From NCBI GenBank assembly GCA_013178005.1, contig JABLXL010000023.1:1-64000 (forward strand): 64,000 nucleotides of DNA. The letters run 5' to 3'. Of the stretch, positions 25,609 through 36,229 are shown in pieces; positions within the stretch are counted from its first letter, which is position 1; every line of letters starts with the position of its first letter. This DNA comes from Actinomycetota bacterium. GTDB lineage: Bacteria > Actinomycetota > Geothermincolia > Geothermincolales > RBG-13-55-18. Position numbers and translations under genes: made by a program. Below the pieces are notes generated by a model that was given only the letters and a program-made list of their open reading frames with translations, made no database searches and was not told where the DNA came from.

Positions 25609-27777
25609 TTGTCTCAGTCCATAGAATCGCTCCTTCAGAAGGTCAAGTCCTATAACGGAAAGGGCGATACCAAGATCATCCGCGAGGCCTACGAGTTCGC
25701 CCGCGTGCACCACGCCGACCAGTTGCGCCGCAGCGGCGAGGAGTTCATCCTCCATCCCCTGGGGGTGGCGCATATCCTCGCGGATATGCGCATGGACGAG
25801 ACCACCCTGGCGGCCGCCCTTCTGCACGACGTGGTGGAGGACACGGAAATCACCCTCGAGGAGATCAAGCGGAAGTTCGGCCCCGAGGTGGCGGAGATCA
25901 TCGACGGGGTCACCAAGCTCGACCGCATAACCTTCCGCAACCGCGAGGAGGAGCAGGCGGAGAACATACGCAAGATGATCGTGGCCATGGCTCGCGATAT
26001 CAGGGTGGTGATCATCAAGCTGGCGGACCGCCTGGACAACATGAAGACCATCGGCCACCTCTCGGAGGAGAAACAGCGCGAGAAGGCCCGCGAGACCCTG
26101 GAGATCTACGCGCCCCTGGCCCACCGCCTGGGCATCTCGCAACTCAAGTGGCAACTGGAAGATCTTTCCTTTGCCACTCTCTATCCCCTGCGCTTCCAGG
26201 AAATCGTGCAGATGGTGAATCAGCGCAGGCCGGAGAGAGAGGAGTACGTCCGGAAGGTGGAAAAAGAGCTGGGGGCCGTTCTCAAGCAGTCGCACATCAA
26301 GGCGGAGATAGGCGGTAGGGTCAAGCACTATTACAGCATATACTCCAAGATGAAGGAGCAGGGGAAGCAGTTCGACGAGATATACGACCTCTTCGCGGTG
26401 CGCGTGATCGTGGGCACCAAGGAGGAATGCTACACGGTCATGGGCCTCATCCATTCCCTGTGGCAGCCCGTCCCGGGTCGCATAAAGGACTACATCGCCA
26501 AGCCGCGCTTCGGGATCTACCAGAGCCTCCACACCACGGTCATCGGGCCCCAGGGCAAACCCCTGGAGATACAGATACGCACCCAGGACATGCACCGCAC
26601 GGCGGAGTACGGTATAGCCGCGCACTGGCGCTACAAGGAGGCCCAGCGCTCGCAGGACCGTATCCGCGAGCGCCTGGCCTGGATTAAGCGCATCGTGGAG
26701 TGGCAGCGAGACCTCTCCGATCCCCAGGAGTTCATGGAGAGCTTAAAGATCGACCTCTTCCAGGACGAGGTCTTCGTGTTTACCCCCAAGGGCGACGTCA
26801 TCGACCTCCCGAGGGGGTCCACGCCGGTGGACTTCGCCTACGCCATCCACACCGAGGTGGGGCACCATTGCGTGGGCGCCAAGGTAAACGACCGGCTGGT
26901 GCCCCTGGAGTACAAGCTGCGAAACGGAGACATCGTCTCCATAATAACCTCGAACACCTCCCCCGGTCCCTCCAAGGACTGGCTGAACATGGTGGGGACG
27001 GCGCGGGCCCGCACCAAGATAAGGCAGTGGTTCTCCAAGGAGAGGCGACAGGAGGACGCGCACGAGGGAAAGGAGACGCTGGTCAAGGCCATGCGCAAGG
27101 CGCGCCTACCGGTGCAGAAGATACAGGGATCCGACCTCCTGGAGGCCATCGCCAGGGAGGAGTACGGGTTCGTGTCCCTGGAGGACCTCTACGCCAGCAT
27201 AGGGGCGGGGAAGACCAGCGCGCAGCAGGTGGTTAACCTGATAACCGCCAGGATGGAGCCGGTGGATGAGGAGCCGGAACGCGCCTTGCCCGCGCGGCGT
27301 CGCAAGCCGCCGGCCTACACCAAGGGGGTCAGGGTGGAGGGGGTGGACAACGTGCTGGTGCGCATCGCCCACTGCTGCAACCCGGTCCCCTACGACAATA
27401 TCATCGGCTTCGTCACCCGCGGCCGCGGCGTATCCGTGCACCGCGCCGACTGTCCCAACGCCCAGCACATGATCGAGCAGCAGTATCGCACCATCGAGGT
27501 GAGCTGGGACACCCAGCAGCCCACCTCCTTCCAGGTGGAGATATGCGTGGAGGCCATGGACCGCCCGCGGCTCCTGCGCGACATCACCACGGTGATGGGC
27601 GAGTACCACGTGAACATCCTCACCGCCACCATGAACATCAACCGCGAGAGGGTCAACGTGAGCCGGTTCTCCTTTGAGCTGGCCAACATCGCCCACCTCG
27701 AGGACATCCTGCGCAACATCCGCAAGGTGGACTCGGTTTACAACGCCTACCGCGTGGTCCCGCGGAGGATGAAATGA
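25609..27777 (+). CDS. rel: Bifunctional (p)ppGpp synthetase/hydrolase, RelA/SpoT family
   Basis: Stringent-response enzyme of 722 residues. The N-terminal HD hydrolase is intact (HHADQ, then H73-D74 in LLHDVVEDTE, and RLDNMKT). The synthetase domain has RIKDYIAKPRFGIYQSLHTT and EIQIRTQDMHRTAEYGIAAH. TGS follows around residue 385, a conserved-cysteine region near 575-600 (AHCCNPVPYDNIIGF), and a C-terminal ACT domain. The intact HD site means it should both make and degrade the alarmone. TTG start after GGGAGGGAAGGG. dtd follows 106 bp downstream, a frequent arrangement. Confidence 0.97.
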   Translation: MSQSIESLLQKVKSYNGKGDTKIIREAYEFARVHHADQLRRSGEEFILHPLGVAHILADMRMDETTLAAALLHDVVEDTEITLEEIKRKFGPEVAEIIDGVTKLDRITFRNREEEQAENIRKMIVAMARDIRVVIIKLADRLDNMKTIGHLSEEKQREKARETLEIYAPLAHRLGISQLKWQLEDLSFATLYPLRFQEIVQMVNQRRPEREEYVRKVEKELGAVLKQSHIKAEIGGRVKHYYSIYSKMKEQGKQFDEIYDLFAVRVIVGTKEECYTVMGLIHSLWQPVPGRIKDYIAKPRFGIYQSLHTTVIGPQGKPLEIQIRTQDMHRTAEYGIAAHWRYKEAQRSQDRIRERLAWIKRIVEWQRDLSDPQEFMESLKIDLFQDEVFVFTPKGDVIDLPRGSTPVDFAYAIHTEVGHHCVGAKVNDRLVPLEYKLRNGDIVSIITSNTSPGPSKDWLNMVGTARARTKIRQWFSKERRQEDAHEGKETLVKAMRKARLPVQKIQGSDLLEAIAREEYGFVSLEDLYASIGAGKTSAQQVVNLITARMEPVDEEPERALPARRRKPPAYTKGVRVEGVDNVLVRIAHCCNPVPYDNIIGFVTRGRGVSVHRADCPNAQHMIEQQYRTIEVSWDTQQPTSFQVEICVEAMDRPRLLRDITTVMGEYHVNILTATMNINRERVNVSRFSFELANIAHLEDILRNIRKVDSVYNAYRVVPRRMK

Positions 27778-27883
27778 CCGCCTCCTCCTCGAAGTCAAGG
27801 AGGATATGGGATGGGATCAAGGCCATCCGCCTCCGCCCTTCCGAGACCACGGAAGGAGAGTTCACGTATGTGAGGGGGACGAG

Positions 27884-28327
27884 ATGAGGGCGGTGGTGCA
27901 GCGCGTCTCCTCCTGCCGGGTGCGCGTGGACGGCGAGGAGGTGTCGGCGATCGGAAAGGGGTTGCTCGTCCTGCTGGGGGTGGCGCGAGATGACGACGAG
28001 AAGGACGTGGATTACGTGGTCGGCAAGGTGGTGAACCTGCGCGTATTCGACGACCGCGAGGGCCGACTCAACCTGTCCCTCGGGGAGGTGGGGGGCGAGC
28101 TGATGGTGGTATCGCAGTTCACCCTCTACGGGGACGCGCGCAAGGGGAGGAGGCCGAGCTACGTCATGGCGGCCCCTCCGGAAAGGGCTGAAGAGGTTTA
28201 CGAGATGGCCTGCGAGGCCTTCGCCCGCGCAGGTTTTCCCCCCGCCAGGGGGGTTTTCAAGGCCCACATGGAGGTGGAGCTGGTGAACGACGGCCCGGTG
28301 ACCATCATCCTGGAGTCCCCCCGCTGA
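27884..28327 (+). CDS. dtd: D-aminoacyl-tRNA deacylase
   Basis: Removes D-amino acids and glycine from mischarged tRNAs. The 147-residue protein begins MRAVVQRVSSCRVRVDGEEV and has the active-site SQFTLYGD plus the NDGPVTI cross-subunit motif near the C-terminus. An upstream in-frame start at 27806 is rejected because the family begins at MRAVVQRV. Adjacent to rel. Confidence 0.96.
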   Translation: MRAVVQRVSSCRVRVDGEEVSAIGKGLLVLLGVARDDDEKDVDYVVGKVVNLRVFDDREGRLNLSLGEVGGELMVVSQFTLYGDARKGRRPSYVMAAPPERAEEVYEMACEAFARAGFPPARGVFKAHMEVELVNDGPVTIILESPR

Positions 28328-28583
28328 TCGGGTGCGTGGACGTATCCTGGGGCGAGACGCTCAGGCTCACCTCCGACAGTCCTGGGCAACGGCTTTCAAC
28401 CGGCCGTCGGGCGTGATATGCACGGCGCGCTGCGGTCATGGTCTAAGCGAACCTGAAGTTCTGCCGGGCGCGAGATCGCCGGCGGGAAATCCATAAGGCC
28501 TTTCCGGCCACGGATGGCTGAACCGGTGGGCATTGGCGGCGCCCGGCCGTGCCCGGCTATGGAGGCTCCTTATCCACGCGGGT

Positions 28584-28589
28584 TATAAT
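28584..28589 (+). promoter_or_regulatory. -10 box TATAAT before the MBL hydrolase gene
   Basis: TATAAT lies 29 bases before the ATG at 28619, with GGGAAAGGCGG between as ribosome site, so this promoter would give a short leader. The -35 position has no good match. Confidence 0.4.
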
Positions 28590-28618
28590 GGGCTGAAAAA
28601 CCGAGGGAAAGGCGGAAG

Positions 28619-29272
28619 ATGTTCCTTGATTCGCTGAGCGTGGGCATGCTCGCCACCAACTGCTACATAGTGGCGCCGGAGAAGCGCGCGCCGGCGCTGG
28701 TGATCGATCCGGCGGGAGAGGTCAAGGCCATCGTATCGAGACTGCACAAGGCGGAGCTGGAGTGCGTGGGCATCCTGTGCACCCACGGCCATGTCGACCA
28801 CGTGGCGGGGGCCGGTCCCTTGAGCGACGCCGTGGGGGCGCCCGTCTACATCCATGCCGCGGACGCCGGTTCCCTGGCCAGCCCCCGCACCAAGCTCATA
28901 GGCCTGGCCGGAGGGGTGCTCTCGACCCGCCCGCGCCAGGTGCGTTACCTGGAGGACGGGGATCGCGTGGAGGCGGGAAGCCTGTCCGTGGAGGTGCTGC
29001 ACACCCCCGGTCACACCCCGGGTGGGCTCAGCTTCTACGTGCCCGGCTATCTCTTCTGCGGAGACCTCATCTTCCAGGGTTCCATAGGAAGGACCGACCT
29101 AAAGGGAGGCTCCCTGCAGACCTTGCTGAGGTCGGTGGCGGAGAAGGTCTGGGGCCTGCCGGACGACACGCGCGTCATGCCGGGGCATGGGCCCGCAACC
29201 ACCCTGGGGGAGGAGAAGGCCCACAACCCGTTCATCAGGGGCATTGGAGCCAGGGGGGCCGGGCAGCCTTGA
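28619..29272 (+). CDS. MBL-fold hydrolase (glyoxalase II-like)
   Basis: A 217-residue metallo-beta-lactamase fold hydrolase. The metal motif is THGHVDHVAG; the additional histidines are in HTPGHTPGGLSFYV and in MPGHGPATTLGEE, and the aspartate in FCGDLIFQGSIGRTDL. This is the common YcbL-like subgroup found upstream of hisS in Firmicutes and Actinobacteria. The natural substrate, possibly a glutathione-free thioester, is unknown. It overlaps the possible TTG start of hisS. Confidence 0.9.
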   Translation: MFLDSLSVGMLATNCYIVAPEKRAPALVIDPAGEVKAIVSRLHKAELECVGILCTHGHVDHVAGAGPLSDAVGAPVYIHAADAGSLASPRTKLIGLAGGVLSTRPRQVRYLEDGDRVEAGSLSVEVLHTPGHTPGGLSFYVPGYLFCGDLIFQGSIGRTDLKGGSLQTLLRSVAEKVWGLPDDTRVMPGHGPATTLGEEKAHNPFIRGIGARGAGQP

Positions 29273-29295
29273 GCGAAAAGGCGAGGACGCCGCGC

Positions 29296-30564
29296 ATGGA
29301 TCCACGGGCTCCCAAGGGAACCATGGATATCCTCCCCCCGGAGAGCGCCAGGAGGAGGAGGGTGGTGGAAGCAGCCCTGTCGCTGTTTGGCGCCTACGGG
29401 TACCGGGAGATAGAGACCCCGATCTTCGAGCACACCGAGGTCTTCGCCCGCGGCATCGGCGAGGGCACGGATATCGTGCAGAAGGAGATGTTCACCTTCG
29501 TGGATAAGGGGGGGCGCAGCCTCACCCTCCGCCCCGAGGCCACCGCAGGGGTGGCCCGCGCCTTCGTGCAGCATCGCCTCGACACCTCGGGGTTGCCGGT
29601 GAAGCTGTATTATCACGGCCCCATGTTCCGCCACGAAAGGCCCCAGGCGGGGCGTTTCCGCCAGTTCAGCCAGCTGGGCGTGGAGTTGATGGGCTCGGCC
29701 TCTCCGGGAAGCGACGCCGAGGTCATAGCGCTCTGCGCGGAGTTCTTCGCGGGCCTGGGCGTGAAAGTCGACCTGGTTATGAACAGCGTCGGCGACGCGG
29801 AGTGCCGGCCCGCATACGTTGAGGCGCTGAAGGGTTACCTGGAGCAAAACCTTGACGGCCTCTGCGAGGACTGCAGGCGCCGCGCGAGGGCCAATCCCCT
29901 GCGGGTGCTCGACTGCAAGGCGCCGAAATGCTCCGGCGTGGTTAAAGGGGCGCCGGAGCTGGGCGAATACCTGTGCGAGGCCTGCCGCAGCCACCGCGAG
30001 GCGGTGGAGGGGCTGCTGGAGGCGGCGGGCGTCTCCTTCCGCCGTGACGGGCGGCTGGTGCGCGGGCTGGACTACTATACCCGTACGGTTTTCGAGTTCC
30101 AGGATCCGGAGCTGGGGGGACAGAACGCCCTGGCGGCGGGAGGCCGTTACGATCACCTTGTGGAGGAGCTGGGGGGGAAGCCCACCCCGGCGGTGGGATT
30201 CTCCATCGGACTCGACCGGGTGATGCTAGCCGGACCCGAGACGGGCGAGGAGGCGGACGGCGGTGTTTACGTTGTGGCTATTGGGGATGAGGCGCGCCCC
30301 AAGGCCTTCGCGCTCGCGCAGAAACTGAGAAAGGCGGGGATCCGAGCGGACCTCGATCACATGGGAAGAAGCGCAAAGGCGCAGATGCGCGAGGCAGACA
30401 GGGAGGGGTTCCGACTGGTGGCGATAGTCGGAGAGGAGGAGCTGGAAGGAGGTTTCGTGACCTTGAGGGACCTGGAGTCGGGATCCCAGGAGAGGGTGAA
30501 CGAGGACGCCCTGGTGGAGGAAGCGGCCGGCCGGTTGCGCGGGGCTGCGTGGGGCGCGGGTTGA
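29296..30564 (+). CDS. hisS: Histidyl-tRNA synthetase
   Basis: Class II synthetase, 422 residues from the ATG at 29296. It opens MDPRAPKGTMDILPPESAR. Motif 2 is KLYYHGPMFRHERPQAGRFRQ, the histidine-binding block is RGLDYYTRTVFEF, and motif 3 lies in AVGFSIGLDRVML. A C-terminal anticodon-binding domain follows. A TTG at 29269, overlapping the upstream stop as TTGA, could instead be the start and add nine residues. A four-cysteine patch (CEDC...CDCKAPKC) around residues 190-215 is seen in several bacterial HisRS. Confidence 0.95.
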   Translation: MDPRAPKGTMDILPPESARRRRVVEAALSLFGAYGYREIETPIFEHTEVFARGIGEGTDIVQKEMFTFVDKGGRSLTLRPEATAGVARAFVQHRLDTSGLPVKLYYHGPMFRHERPQAGRFRQFSQLGVELMGSASPGSDAEVIALCAEFFAGLGVKVDLVMNSVGDAECRPAYVEALKGYLEQNLDGLCEDCRRRARANPLRVLDCKAPKCSGVVKGAPELGEYLCEACRSHREAVEGLLEAAGVSFRRDGRLVRGLDYYTRTVFEFQDPELGGQNALAAGGRYDHLVEELGGKPTPAVGFSIGLDRVMLAGPETGEEADGGVYVVAIGDEARPKAFALAQKLRKAGIRADLDHMGRSAKAQMREADREGFRLVAIVGEEELEGGFVTLRDLESGSQERVNEDALVEEAAGRLRGAAWGAG

Positions 30565-30592
30565 AAGCGGAGCGTGTATCGGAGATGAGTAG

Positions 30593-32368
30593 ATGACGAC
30601 GCAGACCGGGAAGTGGATGAAACGGGATCGCTGGTGCGGGGAGCTTCGCCGCGAGGATGCCGGGCGGGAGGTCGTCCTCAACGGCTGGGTGCAGAGGCGC
30701 AGGGACCACGGCGGCGTTATTTTTATAGACCTGCGTGACGTGAGCGGGCTGGCGCAGGTGGTATGCAACCCCGAGGTGAGCGCCGAGGCCCACGCCGCCG
30801 CCGAAGGCGTACGCGGAGAATACGTGCTCTTCTGCCGGGGGAAGGTCAGGCTGAGGCCGGAAGAAGCGGTGAACCCCAAGCTGCCCACGGGCGAGGTGGA
30901 GGTGCTAGCCGAGGAAGTGGGGGTTATCTCGCGGTCCCTCACCCCTCCCTTCGAGATCCAGGAGGAGAGCGGCGTCGACGAGACCTTGCGCCTGAGGTAC
31001 CGTTACCTGGACATCAGGAGGCCGGACCTTCGGGATGCCCTCATCCTGCGCAGCCGGGTCACCGGGGAGGTGAGGAATTTCCTTTCCTCTCGGGGCTTCC
31101 TGGAGATAGAGACGCCCATGCTCACCAAGAGCACCCCCGAGGGCGCCAGGGATTTCGTGGTCCCCTCGAGGCTGCAGCCGGGGAAATTCTACGCCCTGCC
31201 CCAGTCGCCACAGCTTTTCAAACAGCTCCTGATGGTGGCGGGACTTGACAGGTATTACCAGATAGCGCGCTGTTTCCGCGACGAGGACCTGCGGGCGGAC
31301 CGGCAGCCAGAGTTCACCCAGATAGACCTGGAGATGTCCTTCGTGGAGCCCGAGGACGTCATCTCCCTCATGGACGAGATGTTCGCCCACCTCTTCCGCC
31401 TCTTCCTCGAGGTGGAGCTGCGGGTCCCTTTCCCGAGGCTCACCTGGCGCGAGGCCATGGAGCGCTACGGCACGGACCGCCCCGACCTCCGCTACGGCAT
31501 GGAGATCGTCGATTTCTCCTCCGCGCTGGCGGGCAGCGGGTTCAAGGTCTTCCGCTCCGCCCTGGAGGCCGGGGGGCGCGTGCGCGGCTTCAAGGTCGAC
31601 GGGTTGGTGTCTCCACCGCGCCGGGAACTGGATGGGATGGTGGAGGAGGCCCGTCGCCTGGGCGCCTCGGGGCTGGTGTGGATGGTGCGCGAGGGCGACG
31701 GCCTCAAGTCGCCGGTGGCGAAGTTCCTCACCGGAGAGGAGGGCGAGGCGCTCATCGACGCCTCCGACCTTCGCGAAGGCGAGGTGTTGCTGCTCGCCGC
31801 GGGCGGCGAGGAGATAAGCCCTGTGCTCTCTGGCATGCGGGACCACTGCGTGCGCCGCTTCGGCCCGCCTCGCAACGAGAAATTCGCCTTCGTGTGGGTC
31901 ACGGACTTCCCCCTCTTCGACTGGGACGAGGAGGAAAAAAGGTACAAGAGCAACCACCACCCCTTTACCGCGCCGTCCGGGGACTGCCTCGATTTCCTCG
32001 AGGAGAGGCCCCTCGAGGTGACCTCGCAATCCTACGACATGGTACTGAACGGCGTTGAGCTGGGAGGGGGTAGCATCCGAATCCACGACCCCGCGTTGCA
32101 AGAAAGGGTCTTCGCCGTTCTGGGGCTCTCGCGAGAGGAGGCGGAAGACAAGTTCGGGTTCCTCCTCGAGGCCTTGCGTTACGGCCCCCCTCCCCACGGG
32201 GGCATCGCCTACGGCCTCGACCGCATGGTCATGCTCATGGCGGGCAGGGAATCCATCCGCGACGTCATCGCCTTCCCCAAGACCCAGTCGGGCGGCGACC
32301 CCCTCACCGGGGCGCCGGACGCAGTGTATCCGGAGCAGCTGAGGGAGCTGCGCCTGCGGCCCATTTGA
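30593..32368 (+). CDS. aspS: Aspartyl-tRNA synthetase, bacterial type
   Basis: Class II synthetase of 591 residues. The N-terminal OB fold has NGWVQRRRDHGGVIFIDLRD. Motif 2 is ARCFRDEDLRADRQPEFTQI, the bacterial GAD insertion spans roughly residues 290-410, and motif 3 is GGIAYGLDRMVMLM. Follows hisS after 28 bp, the usual hisS-aspS order. Whether it also charges tRNA-Asn cannot be told here. Confidence 0.96.
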   Translation: MTTQTGKWMKRDRWCGELRREDAGREVVLNGWVQRRRDHGGVIFIDLRDVSGLAQVVCNPEVSAEAHAAAEGVRGEYVLFCRGKVRLRPEEAVNPKLPTGEVEVLAEEVGVISRSLTPPFEIQEESGVDETLRLRYRYLDIRRPDLRDALILRSRVTGEVRNFLSSRGFLEIETPMLTKSTPEGARDFVVPSRLQPGKFYALPQSPQLFKQLLMVAGLDRYYQIARCFRDEDLRADRQPEFTQIDLEMSFVEPEDVISLMDEMFAHLFRLFLEVELRVPFPRLTWREAMERYGTDRPDLRYGMEIVDFSSALAGSGFKVFRSALEAGGRVRGFKVDGLVSPPRRELDGMVEEARRLGASGLVWMVREGDGLKSPVAKFLTGEEGEALIDASDLREGEVLLLAAGGEEISPVLSGMRDHCVRRFGPPRNEKFAFVWVTDFPLFDWDEEEKRYKSNHHPFTAPSGDCLDFLEERPLEVTSQSYDMVLNGVELGGGSIRIHDPALQERVFAVLGLSREEAEDKFGFLLEALRYGPPPHGGIAYGLDRMVMLMAGRESIRDVIAFPKTQSGGDPLTGAPDAVYPEQLRELRLRPI

Positions 32369-32673
32369 CCGGAGGCCGGCGTGGGTCGATGGTTGGTATG
32401 GCCGAGGGAGGAGCCGGAAAGACGCTTTCGCTCGCCGCGCGTCATACGGGTGCGTCGCGAACGGATCCCATGGCGAGAGCCGGTCTTGGCCTCGGGTATG
32501 TGTCGCCGGGCGGCATCGAACTCCGGCGTGGCCTGCGCTGTTTGCGCGACGGAGGGCTCCCGTCAGGCTGCGATAACCCGCGTCCGCGCCGTCGCGAGGA
32601 GGCCGGAGAGGCGTGGGAACGGGTAAAATAAAGAGCTGGGAGGCTGCTGGCTCGAGTCGAAGCGGAGGGTTTC
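32369..32673 (+). other. Intergenic region with possible ispH promoter
   Basis: About 305 bp with no supported gene. TAAAAT at 32624-32629 is a candidate -10 box about 45 bp before the ispH ATG; its -35 position is poor. Short frames here have no recognisable products. Confidence 0.35.
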
Positions 32674-33561
32674 ATGGAGGTTGCCGTAGCCAGGTACGCG
32701 GGGTTTTGTCCCGGGGTGAGACGCGCGGTCAGGATGGTGGAAGAGACGCTGGAAAGATCCTCCACACCGGTATATTCGCTTGGTCCGGTGATACACAACC
32801 CCCAGGTAGTCGCGGAACTCGAGGAGAGGGGGTTGCGCATCCTTCCCGAGGAGGAGGGGGCGTGGGAGGAAACGAACCTCGACGGCGCCCGGGTGGTGGT
32901 GCGTTCCCACGGCGTTCCTCCCGACCAGCAGGAAAAACTGCTCAGCCTGGGGGCCACCCTGGTGGACGCCACCTGCCCCACGGTGAAGAAGGCGCAGCGG
33001 GCGGCCATGCGGCTGGTGGGAGAGGGGTACAAGCTCTTCGTGATCGGGAACGCCGAGCATCCCGAGGTGAAGGCGATACTGGGCAACGTGAGGGGCGAGG
33101 CGGTGGTGATAAAGGAGATACAGGAGCTCAAGGACTGGTGGGTGGCATGGCCGCGCAAGGTGCGCAAGGTGGGCCTCATCGCCCAGACCACGGTGGATCT
33201 CATGATGTTCCGGTCCCTGGTGGACGGCCTCATCAACGAAGTCCCCGAGCTCATCCGCGAGGTAATGGAGCTGAAGATCATCAACACCCTCTGCCGGAAC
33301 ACCCTCTCCAGGCAGGCGGAAGCAATGCAGCTGGCGCTGGGAAACGACCTGGTGGTGGTGGTGGGGGGCAGGAACAGCTCCAATACCGAGTTCCTGCGCC
33401 GCATCTGCGAGATGGCTGGCACGAAGGCGGTGAAGGTGGAGACGGCGGACGAGCTCGACCCCTCCGTCACGGAGGGTGCGCGAAGCGCGGCGGTTCTGGG
33501 CGGCGCCTCCACCCCCCTGCGTATTGTGGAGGAGGTGCGGGACTGGCTGGCCTCGGCGTGA
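32674..33561 (+). CDS. ispH: 4-hydroxy-3-methylbut-2-enyl diphosphate reductase
   Basis: Last MEP-pathway step, making IPP and DMAPP with a [4Fe-4S] centre. The three cluster cysteines are C12 in YAGFCPGVRRAV, the one in DATCPTVKKAQ, and the one in NTLCRNTLSRQAEA. Substrate-binding blocks VRSHGVPP and GGRNSSNTEFL are present. 295 residues, normal length. With dxr and ispG, this window holds three of the MEP genes. Confidence 0.96.
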   Translation: MEVAVARYAGFCPGVRRAVRMVEETLERSSTPVYSLGPVIHNPQVVAELEERGLRILPEEEGAWEETNLDGARVVVRSHGVPPDQQEKLLSLGATLVDATCPTVKKAQRAAMRLVGEGYKLFVIGNAEHPEVKAILGNVRGEAVVIKEIQELKDWWVAWPRKVRKVGLIAQTTVDLMMFRSLVDGLINEVPELIREVMELKIINTLCRNTLSRQAEAMQLALGNDLVVVVGGRNSSNTEFLRRICEMAGTKAVKVETADELDPSVTEGARSAAVLGGASTPLRIVEEVRDWLASA

Positions 33562-33604
33562 CCCGGAGTCCGCATCCCAGCCAGGGGAACAGGGGTGAGA
33601 AGAG

Positions 33605-35566
33605 ATGCCTGAGATGATCATGCCGGGCATGGAGAGCGCGGCCAGGTCCTACGTGGGGGACATGGAGCGCTACCGGGAGATGCACCGGCGCTCCCTCGAG
33701 GACCCGGAGGGCTTCTGGTCCGAGCAGGCGGAGTCGCTGGACTGGTTCAGGCGCTGGGTCACAGCGCACACCTGGGATCCGGAACGCCACCTGTGCACGT
33801 GGTTCGCGGGCGGGAGGCTGAACGCTTCCTTCAACTGCCTCGACCGGCACGTGGAAGGGGGACGGGGCGAACGCCCCGCCATCATCTGGGAACCCGACGA
33901 ACCGGGTGGGGGAGAGGTGTACACCTACGCCCGCCTTCACGGGGAGGTCTGCAAGTTCGCCAACGTGCTGAGGAAGCACGGCGTGGGCAAGGGAGACCGG
34001 GTATGCATCTACCTGCCCATGGTCCCGGAGCTTCCCGTGGCCATGCTAGCCTGCGCCCGCATCGGCGCGGTGCACTCCGTGGTCTTCGCCGGGTTCTCCT
34101 CGGATGCCCTGCGGGGGCGCATCCTGGACAGCGATTGCCGGGTGGTGGTGTGCGGCGACGCCGTGCGGAGAGGCGGGAGGACCATCCCTTTAAAGGCCAA
34201 CGTGGACGAAGCCCTCGTTGAGGGAACGGGAGTGGAGAAGGTCTTCGTGGTGGGTCGCGCGGGGATGGAGGTGGAGATGGTCCCCGGGCGCGACCTGTGG
34301 TGGGAAGAGGAGATGGGTGCTCCCGGCATCACGGAGCGGTGCCCGGCCGAGGAGATGGACTCCGAGGACCCCCTCTTCATCCTCTACACAAGCGGCAGTA
34401 CGGGCAAGCCCAAGGGAGTGCTGCATACCACGGCGGGATACCTGCTGCACGCCTCGCTCTCCCACAAGTGGGTCTTTTCCCTCCACGACGACGATGTCTG
34501 GTGGTGCACGGCGGATATCGGCTGGGTGACCGGCCACAGCTACATCGTCTATGGTCCGCTGGCCAACGGGTTCACGGAGGTGATGTTCGAGGGCGTGCCC
34601 ACTTACCCTGAGCCTGACAGGTACTGGAAGATAGTGGAAAAGTATAAAGTGACCGCCCTCTACACCGCGCCCACGGTGCTGCGCTCGCTCATCCGCGAGG
34701 GGGACGAGTGGACACGGCACGCCGACCTGTCCTCGCTGCGCGTCCTGGGGTCCGTGGGCGAGCCCATCAACCCGGAGGTCTGGCTGTGGTATCATCGTCG
34801 CATCGGCGGCGGGCGATGCCCGGTGGTCGACACCTGGTGGCAGACGGAGACGGGAGGCGTGCTCATCACCTCCATAGCCGGCACCACCCCCATGAAGCCA
34901 GGATCCGCAGGCTTCCCCTTCTTCGGGGTGGACCCCGTGGTCCTCGATCCGGACGGGAGGGAATGTGTCCCGGGCGAGAGCGGGATGCTCTGCATACGCC
35001 GGCCATGGCCGGGCATGATGCGCACGGTGTACGGCAATCACGAGCTGTTCGTGAAAAACTACTGGAGCGCCTTTCCGGGACGCTACTTCAGTGGCGACGG
35101 CTGCCGGGTGGACGAGGACGGCTTCTTCTGGATGGAAGGTCGCATCGACGACGTGATCAACGTCTCCGGGCACCGCATCGGCACCGCGGAGGTGGAGAGC
35201 GCGCTGGTCGCCCATCCCTACGTGTCGGAGGCGGCGGTGGTGGGCGTGCCCCACGAGATCAAGGGGCAGGGCATTTATGCCTACGTGACCCTGAAGGCCG
35301 AGTACGAAGACCTGGATGGAGAGGAGGTGAGGAAGGAACTGATCGCCCACGCCCGCAAGGAGATCGGGCCCATCGCCACCCCGGACGCGATCCAGTTCGC
35401 GCCCGCGCTGCCGAAGACGCGCAGCGGCAAGATAATGCGCCGCATATTGCGCAAGATAGCCGAGGGGTCCGATGGCGGGGATCTCGGCGACATCAGCACG
35501 CTGGCCGATCCCTCCGTGATCGCGCTCCTGTTGGAGGGGAGGAGGCGCTCGCGCAAGGATCGATGA
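33605..35566 (+). CDS. acs: Acetyl-CoA synthetase, AMP-forming
   Basis: Activates acetate to acetyl-CoA through acetyl-AMP, 653 residues. Key motifs are the ATP loop [26 protein letters not shown], the hinge region around [20 protein letters not shown], and the acylatable lysine in [16 protein letters not shown]. That lysine is the usual target of protein acetylation control. An acetate-transporter gene follows, so the pair makes an acetate-uptake module. Confidence 0.96.
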   Translation: MPEMIMPGMESAARSYVGDMERYREMHRRSLEDPEGFWSEQAESLDWFRRWVTAHTWDPERHLCTWFAGGRLNASFNCLDRHVEGGRGERPAIIWEPDEPGGGEVYTYARLHGEVCKFANVLRKHGVGKGDRVCIYLPMVPELPVAMLACARIGAVHSVVFAGFSSDALRGRILDSDCRVVVCGDAVRRGGRTIPLKANVDEALVEGTGVEKVFVVGRAGMEVEMVPGRDLWWEEEMGAPGITERCPAEEMDSEDPLFILYTSGSTGKPKGVLHTTAGYLLHASLSHKWVFSLHDDDVWWCTADIGWVTGHSYIVYGPLANGFTEVMFEGVPTYPEPDRYWKIVEKYKVTALYTAPTVLRSLIREGDEWTRHADLSSLRVLGSVGEPINPEVWLWYHRRIGGGRCPVVDTWWQTETGGVLITSIAGTTPMKPGSAGFPFFGVDPVVLDPDGRECVPGESGMLCIRRPWPGMMRTVYGNHELFVKNYWSAFPGRYFSGDGCRVDEDGFFWMEGRIDDVINVSGHRIGTAEVESALVAHPYVSEAAVVGVPHEIKGQGIYAYVTLKAEYEDLDGEEVRKELIAHARKEIGPIATPDAIQFAPALPKTRSGKIMRRILRKIAEGSDGGDLGDISTLADPSVIALLLEGRRRSRKDR

Positions 35567-35620
35567 CGGCCGCGACATGACAAGGTACGCAGCAAAGCAG
35601 GGAGAAAAAGGAGAGCAGCA

Positions 35621-36229
35621 ATGACAGAAGAGAAACTGGCGAATCCGGCCGTGCTGGGGCTGACCTGTTTCGGCCTCACCACCATCCTGCTCAACCTGCA
35701 CAACGCGGGTATCTTCAAGCAGGACGCCACTATCCTGGCCATGGGCATCTTTCTGGGCGGGCTGGCGCAGATCGTCGCCGGGGTGATGGAGTTCAAAAAG
35801 GGGAACACCTTCGGGACCACCGCCTTCATCGCCTACGGGTCCTTCTGGCTGACCCTGGTGTTCTTCATCGTGGCCAGGCCCTTCATCGGGGAGCGCCTGG
35901 GGCTGGAGGCAAGCAACCGCGGACTGGCCTGGTACCTTTTCCTCTGGGGCGTGTTCACCGCCTTCATGTTCATCGGGACCTTCAAGGTCAACCGGGTGCT
36001 GCAGGCGGTCTTCGCCACCCTCGTCGTCCTCTTCTTCCTCCTGGCTATCTCCTTCGGTTGGGGAAACAGCGGCTTGCTCAAGGTGGCTGGGGTGATCGGT
36101 ATCGTCTGCGGTTCCCTGGCCGAGTACCTGGCCATGGCGGAGCTGCTCAACGAGATGTACGGCAGGACGGTATTCCCCATCTGGCCGGTGGGCGAGAAGG
36201 AAGGGTACAAGAGGCCGGAGGACCTTTGA
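35621..36229 (+). CDS. satP: Acetate/succinate transporter, GPR1/FUN34/SatP family
   Basis: A 202-residue membrane protein with about six helices. The family signature is near the N-terminus as NPAVLGLTCFGLTTILLNLH, followed by GGLAQIVAGVMEFKKGNTFG. Such proteins are acetate or succinate channels. The position 54 bp after acs supports acetate as substrate. AAAAGGAGAGCAGCA precedes the ATG. Confidence 0.92.
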   Translation: MTEEKLANPAVLGLTCFGLTTILLNLHNAGIFKQDATILAMGIFLGGLAQIVAGVMEFKKGNTFGTTAFIAYGSFWLTLVFFIVARPFIGERLGLEASNRGLAWYLFLWGVFTAFMFIGTFKVNRVLQAVFATLVVLFFLLAISFGWGNSGLLKVAGVIGIVCGSLAEYLAMAELLNEMYGRTVFPIWPVGEKEGYKRPEDL